Assembly: GCA_002307175.1 (NCBI GenBank)
Contig: DBTS01000151.1
Coordinates: forward strand, 1 to 9,726
DNA from: Rhodocyclaceae bacterium UBA1310
Lineage (GTDB): Bacteria > Pseudomonadota > Gammaproteobacteria > Burkholderiales > Rhodocyclaceae
DNA: 9,726 nucleotides
Direction: 5' to 3'
Positions 7,376-9,726 of this stretch are shown in pieces; positions within the stretch are counted from its first letter, which is position 1, and every line of letters begins with the position of its first letter. Below the pieces are notes generated by a model, which was not told the origin of the DNA, did not search any database, and worked only from the letters and a program-made list of their open reading frames with translations. Both the position numbers and the translations under genes were made by a program.

Positions 7376-7585
7376 ATGGACGAATTCGACCAAGCATCAG
7401 AATTTGAAGAACTGCGCCGCGCTATCGCACTGCGCACCCGCAAGCCCACCGGGCCGCAGGCCACGGGCTGCTGCCTCTTCTGTGGCGACCCCCTCCCGCC
7501 CGGCCAGCGTTGGTGCAACGCAGACTGCCGCGACGATTGGGAGAAGCTCCAGCGCGCACAGCGCGAGGCCCCGCCATGCGAGTGA
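7376..7585 (+). CDS. Small C4 zinc-finger protein
   Basis: This 69-residue protein has an acidic helical N-terminus (DEFDQASEFEELRRAIALR) followed by one compact metal-binding unit: Cys33-x2-Cys36, then GDPLPPGQRWC with Cys47, then x3-Cys51, ending in a charged helix (RDDWEKLQRAQRE). The CxxCG-x-PLPPG-x-RWC-x(3)-C pattern is that of small treble-clef or zinc-ribbon proteins scattered in phages and mobile elements. Homologous small genes occur between T and U in P2-like phages, but P2 itself does not have one. It lies 20 bases after T and overlaps the probable start of U by 10 bases, so it belongs to the tail transcript. No ribosome binding site is clear. It is not Ogr, whose zinc finger has a longer spacing. 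Its role is unknown; a tail assembly or regulatory part is possible. Confidence 0.75.
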   Translation: MDEFDQASEFEELRRAIALRTRKPTGPQATGCCLFCGDPLPPGQRWCNADCRDDWEKLQRAQREAPPCE

Positions 7586-8019
7586 TGATGATCCTCGGCA
7601 TGTTCGTGTTCTCCATCAACACGACCGCCTTTGACAACCTCAAGCGCACCACCGCGTGGCGCCACGCCTCTACCACGCGCATCGGCGCGCGCGCCGCGCA
7701 CCAGTTCCTCGGCGTGGATGAAGAGACCATCACCATTGCCGGCATCACCTACATGGAGATCGCCGCCACCGGGCGTGTGAGCCTCGAAGCGCTGGAAGCC
7801 ATGGCGAACACCGGCAAGCGCTACACCCTGATCGGCGGTGACTTCAAAATCTATGGCGACTACGTGATCGAATCCATCGAGACCACAAAAACAGAGTTCT
7901 TTCCTGATGGCGCAGCCCGCAAGATCGAATTCACGCTGCAGTTGAAGCGCGTGGATGACAAGAGCGGCTTCGTGATGGGCCTGCTTTCCTCTATTGCCAG
8001 CAAGGTGCTGAACTCATGA
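7576..8019 (+). CDS. U: Tail completion protein U
   Basis: This protein of about 147 residues caps the growing tail tube and sheath and helps fix tail length, as P2 gpU does. The match is clear: an N-terminal ILGMFVFSI strand, an ARAAHQFLGVDEETITIAG-type stretch, an LEALEAM-x-NTGKRYTLIGG block, and the C-terminal TKTEFFPDGAARKIEFTLQLKRVD. The frame extends upstream to 7510, but that portion lies entirely inside the zinc-finger gene and is not conserved. Possible starts are the ATG at 7576 (GAGG at 7565-7568 upstream) and 7585 (MMILGMFVF, aligned with the start of P2 U and overlapping the preceding stop by one base). I use 7576. The stop overlaps the D start (ATGA at 8016), implying coupled translation. 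Confidence 0.93.
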   Translation: MRVMMILGMFVFSINTTAFDNLKRTTAWRHASTTRIGARAAHQFLGVDEETITIAGITYMEIAATGRVSLEALEAMANTGKRYTLIGGDFKIYGDYVIESIETTKTEFFPDGAARKIEFTLQLKRVDDKSGFVMGLLSSIASKVLNS

Positions 8020-9431
8020 GCCTCACCAGCACTATTACCAGCAAGGCCGCCGGTGCCCTGGTCGGCAAGGCGCTCTCGGCCCTCTCCAGCGCCGTGAGTG
8101 GCGACCAGCCCCGGCCCGCCTACCGCATCATCCTGGCCGGCAACGATATTTCCTCCGCATTCAACAACCGCCTGGAAAGCCTCACGCTCACGGATAACCG
8201 CGGATTCGAGGCCGATACGCTGGATATCACCCTCGATGATTCAGACGGGCGCCTTGCGATTCCCCCCAGGGGCGTGACGCTGGCGCTATGGCTGGGCTGG
8301 GCAGGCGCGCCCCTGATCGACAAGGGCACCTATATCGTCGATGAAATCGAGCATTCCGGCGCCCCGGACAAGCTCACCATCCGGGCCAAGAGCGCGGATC
8401 TGCGCACCGGGCTCACCGAGCGCAAAGAGCGCAGCTGGAATGGCAAAACCATCGGCGATATCGTCACCACGATTGCCGCGCAATACGAGCTGAAACCAAT
8501 GGTGTCCGAGCGCCTCAAGAACGAGGTGATCGAGCATATGGACCAGACCAGTGAATCCGATGTGAATCTGCTCACGCGCCTGGCTGAAGACTTCGATGCG
8601 ATTGCCACGGTGAAGAAAGGCATGCTGCTCTTCATGAACATCGGCGAGGCACAATCCGCCACCGGCATATCCTTCCCCACCTGCAAACTGCTGCGCAGCT
8701 CCGGCGACCAGCACCGCTTCAGCCTTGCCGAGCGCGACATGTACACCAGCGTGCGGGCCTTCTATCAGGACATCAAGGCCGCACTCAAGGGCGAAGTGAC
8801 ATGGGATGGCACCAGCGCCACGGCGGCTGCCGAGGCCGATGGCGAGACCAAGAAAAAGCGTTACACCTCCGTGAAGACCTTTGTGGCGAGCGCCAAGCAG
8901 ACCAAGCGCTACACCGAGATTGTGACCAATGATTCAGGGTCGAAGGCCACCACGCGCCTGGGCAACATCCACACCCTGACCGCCGAGAAGAAAAGCACCA
9001 GCACGCAGAAGGTGCTTGCCACCGTGTACGCCAAGCAGGCCACGGCCATCAAGGCCGGCAAGGCAGAGTGGAAGACGCTGAAGGAAAAGCAGGAGAAGGC
9101 CGACAGCCAGCGCAATGCAGAAATCACGGCTGACGTTGATCCACTGCGCCCAAGTGCCGACTCAGTGAAGGTACTGCGCCACACCTACGCCAACAAAATC
9201 AACGCCGAGCGCGCCGCCAGGGCGGAATGGCTCAGGCTGCAGCGTAGCGGCGCCACGCTCTCGATTACCGCCGCCATGGCCCACCCGGAGCTATTCCCCG
9301 AGCTGCCGGTGGTGGTGACAGGCTTCAAGCCGGAGATCGATGGCGCCAACTGGATCATTACGCGCTGCACGCACAGCCTGTCGGATTCGGGGTTTACCAC
9401 GGCGTTTGAGTTTGAGCTGAAGGGGAACTGA
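8016..9431 (+). CDS. D: Baseplate hub protein D (late control D family), enlarged
   Basis: This 471-residue protein is P2 gpD, the baseplate hub related to T4 gp27, which links the tail tube to the spike. The old name 'late control gene D protein' misstates its role. Supporting segments are RPAYRIILAGNDIS (from about residue 32), LTLTDNRGFEADTLDITLDD, PLIDKGTYIVDEIEHSG, LRTGLTERKERSW-x-GKTIGDIV, LTRLAEDFDAIATVKKG, and the C-terminal FPELPVVVTGFKPEIDGANW. It is about 84 residues longer than P2 gpD (387). The excess lies at about 250-385, a Lys/Thr/Ala-rich linker between the two structural halves, and contains two internal duplications listed separately. It shares four bases with U and is the last phage gene visible. 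Confidence 0.93.
   Translation: MSLTSTITSKAAGALVGKALSALSSAVSGDQPRPAYRIILAGNDISSAFNNRLESLTLTDNRGFEADTLDITLDDSDGRLAIPPRGVTLALWLGWAGAPLIDKGTYIVDEIEHSGAPDKLTIRAKSADLRTGLTERKERSWNGKTIGDIVTTIAAQYELKPMVSERLKNEVIEHMDQTSESDVNLLTRLAEDFDAIATVKKGMLLFMNIGEAQSATGISFPTCKLLRSSGDQHRFSLAERDMYTSVRAFYQDIKAALKGEVTWDGTSATAAAEADGETKKKRYTSVKTFVASAKQTKRYTEIVTNDSGSKATTRLGNIHTLTAEKKSTSTQKVLATVYAKQATAIKAGKAEWKTLKEKQEKADSQRNAEITADVDPLRPSADSVKVLRHTYANKINAERAARAEWLRLQRSGATLSITAAMAHPELFPELPVVVTGFKPEIDGANWIITRCTHSLSDSGFTTAFEFELKGN
8856..8927 (+). repeat. Short duplication KRYT in gpD linker
   Basis: KRYTSVKTF (8856-8882) and KRYTEIVTN (8904-8930) are spaced exactly 48 bases (16 residues) apart. The underlying DNA is similar (AAGCGTTACACC against AAGCGCTACACC), so this looks like a tandem duplication of a short linker unit, although low-complexity convergence is possible. 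Confidence 0.5.
9009..9239 (+). repeat. Paired 24-residue duplication in gpD
   Basis: Two ungapped 72-base segments, 9009-9080 and 9168-9239, encode 24-residue units sharing 11 identical positions, with the pattern KVL-x(3)-YA-x(4)-A-x(2)-A-x(2)-AEW-x(2)-L. They start 53 residues apart. The second copy is the one found in ordinary gpD proteins, just before the C-terminal domain. The first lies inside the extra linker, so the linker seems to have grown partly by duplication of this helix. Confidence 0.65.
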
Positions 9432-9436
9432 ACCTC

Positions 9437-9457
9437 AACCCCTTGGGTCTGGGGGTT
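9437..9457. terminator. Possible bidirectional terminator hairpin
   Basis: AACCCC (9437-9442) and GGGGTT (9452-9457) can form a six-base-pair stem with a nine-base loop, between the convergent stops of gpD (9431) and the pilin (9467). The position suits a shared terminator. No T-run follows on either strand, so a classical intrinsic terminator is not established. Confidence 0.3.
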
Positions 9458-9466
9458 ACAAATCTC

Positions 9467-9726
9467 TCATCTACAAGATTCCGGGACATATTGAGAAGGG
9501 AGTGTCATTGCTTTGCAAGTCCACTTTAAGGAGCCGTTTCCTGTTGTTGGAACCATATCGATGTAGCCGCCAGTTCCAAACGTTGAAACATATGCGCTTG
9601 TTCTAACTGTTCCGGTGCCATCGCCGGTTACATCAACAGTTCCTGTGTATTTGCCAACAGGCGAAGTGTCTGTTGGGCAGCCAGCTTCAGCGGAAGATGT
9701 GGGAGAGCCGGTGCCGGAATCCTGGA
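9467..9726 (-). CDS. Type IV pilin, C-terminal part (partial at right edge)
   Basis: A minus-strand frame runs from the right edge (first full codon 9724-9722) to a TGA at 9469-9467, giving 85 codons with no start in view. It reads as the C-terminal half of a type IV pilin (PilA/PilE type, the major subunit of the surface pilus). It is rich in Gly, Thr and Ser beta-strand sequence (KYTGTVDVTGDGTGTVRTS), has GNGSLKWTCKAM near the end, and finishes YVPESCR. A W-x-C-x(12)-C pair followed by one or two residues is the disulfide-bonded D-region typical of these pilins; here Cys is followed by Arg and stop. The hydrophobic N-terminal helix and prepilin peptidase site lie outside the window. It converges on gpD with 35 bases between the stops and is less GC-rich than the phage genes. 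It is probably a host gene flanking the prophage; a minor pilin or phage-carried copy is possible. Confidence 0.72.
   Translation of the reverse strand, partial: QDSGTGSPTSSAEAGCPTDTSPVGKYTGTVDVTGDGTGTVRTSAYVSTFGTGGYIDMVPTTGNGSLKWTCKAMTLPSQYVPESCR

Noticed and set aside
7365..7634. 89-residue + strand frame overlapping the zinc-finger gene
   Set aside because: It is an alternative frame of the same DNA; the zinc-finger frame has an ordered Cys pattern and this one has only a Ser/Arg/Ala-rich composition.
9450..9472. tRNA 3' end as attachment site (GGGGGTTACAAATCTC resembles a T-arm)
   Set aside because: The T-loop would need an extra base, there is no matching acceptor or anticodon arm, and no CCA end.

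Overview
The window holds the distal tail module of a P2-like contractile-tailed prophage (myovirus type), read entirely on the + strand. At the right edge it runs into the 3' end of an oppositely oriented type IV pilin gene. By eye the phage DNA is GC-rich with proteobacterial codon use. The pilin fragment is visibly less GC-rich. A P2-like prophage beside a pilin ending in a disulfide loop and SCR points to a Gram-negative proteobacterium, probably a betaproteobacterium; this host call is inference only.

Layout: a 5'-truncated repeat-containing tail fibre (left edge to 1598); a tail fibre assembly chaperone-like protein (1609-2100); a small phage protein of unknown function (2097-2459); tail sheath FI (2555-3720, broken by a one-base frameshift near 3107); tail tube FII (3758-4267); tail assembly chaperones E and E+E' (4304-4716), joined by a T TTT TTG -1 slippery site; tape measure T (4713-7355); a 69-residue C4 zinc-finger protein (7376-7585); tail completion protein U (7576-8019); and baseplate hub D (8016-9431). 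This is the P2 order (H-G-FI-FII-E-E'-T-U-D) with two small insertions. Genes are tightly packed, with ATGA stop/start overlaps at 2097, 4713 and 8016, as expected of one or two late transcripts.

The genes work together in building the tail. E and E+E' chaperone the tape measure, around which FII polymerises as the tube and FI as the sheath. U caps the tube, D forms the baseplate hub, and the fibre with its chaperone recognises the host.

Beyond D (9432-9726) there is a short inverted repeat, then an unstarted minus-strand reading frame whose last 85 residues look like the C-terminus of a type IV pilin. No ogr-like activator, which follows D in P2, is visible, so the prophage/host junction probably lies at or near 9432-9470. 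The points most worth checking are the sheath frameshift, the pilin next to D, the internal duplications inside an enlarged gpD, and the P2-type recoding site with a possible independent start for E'. I see no clearly new biological system.
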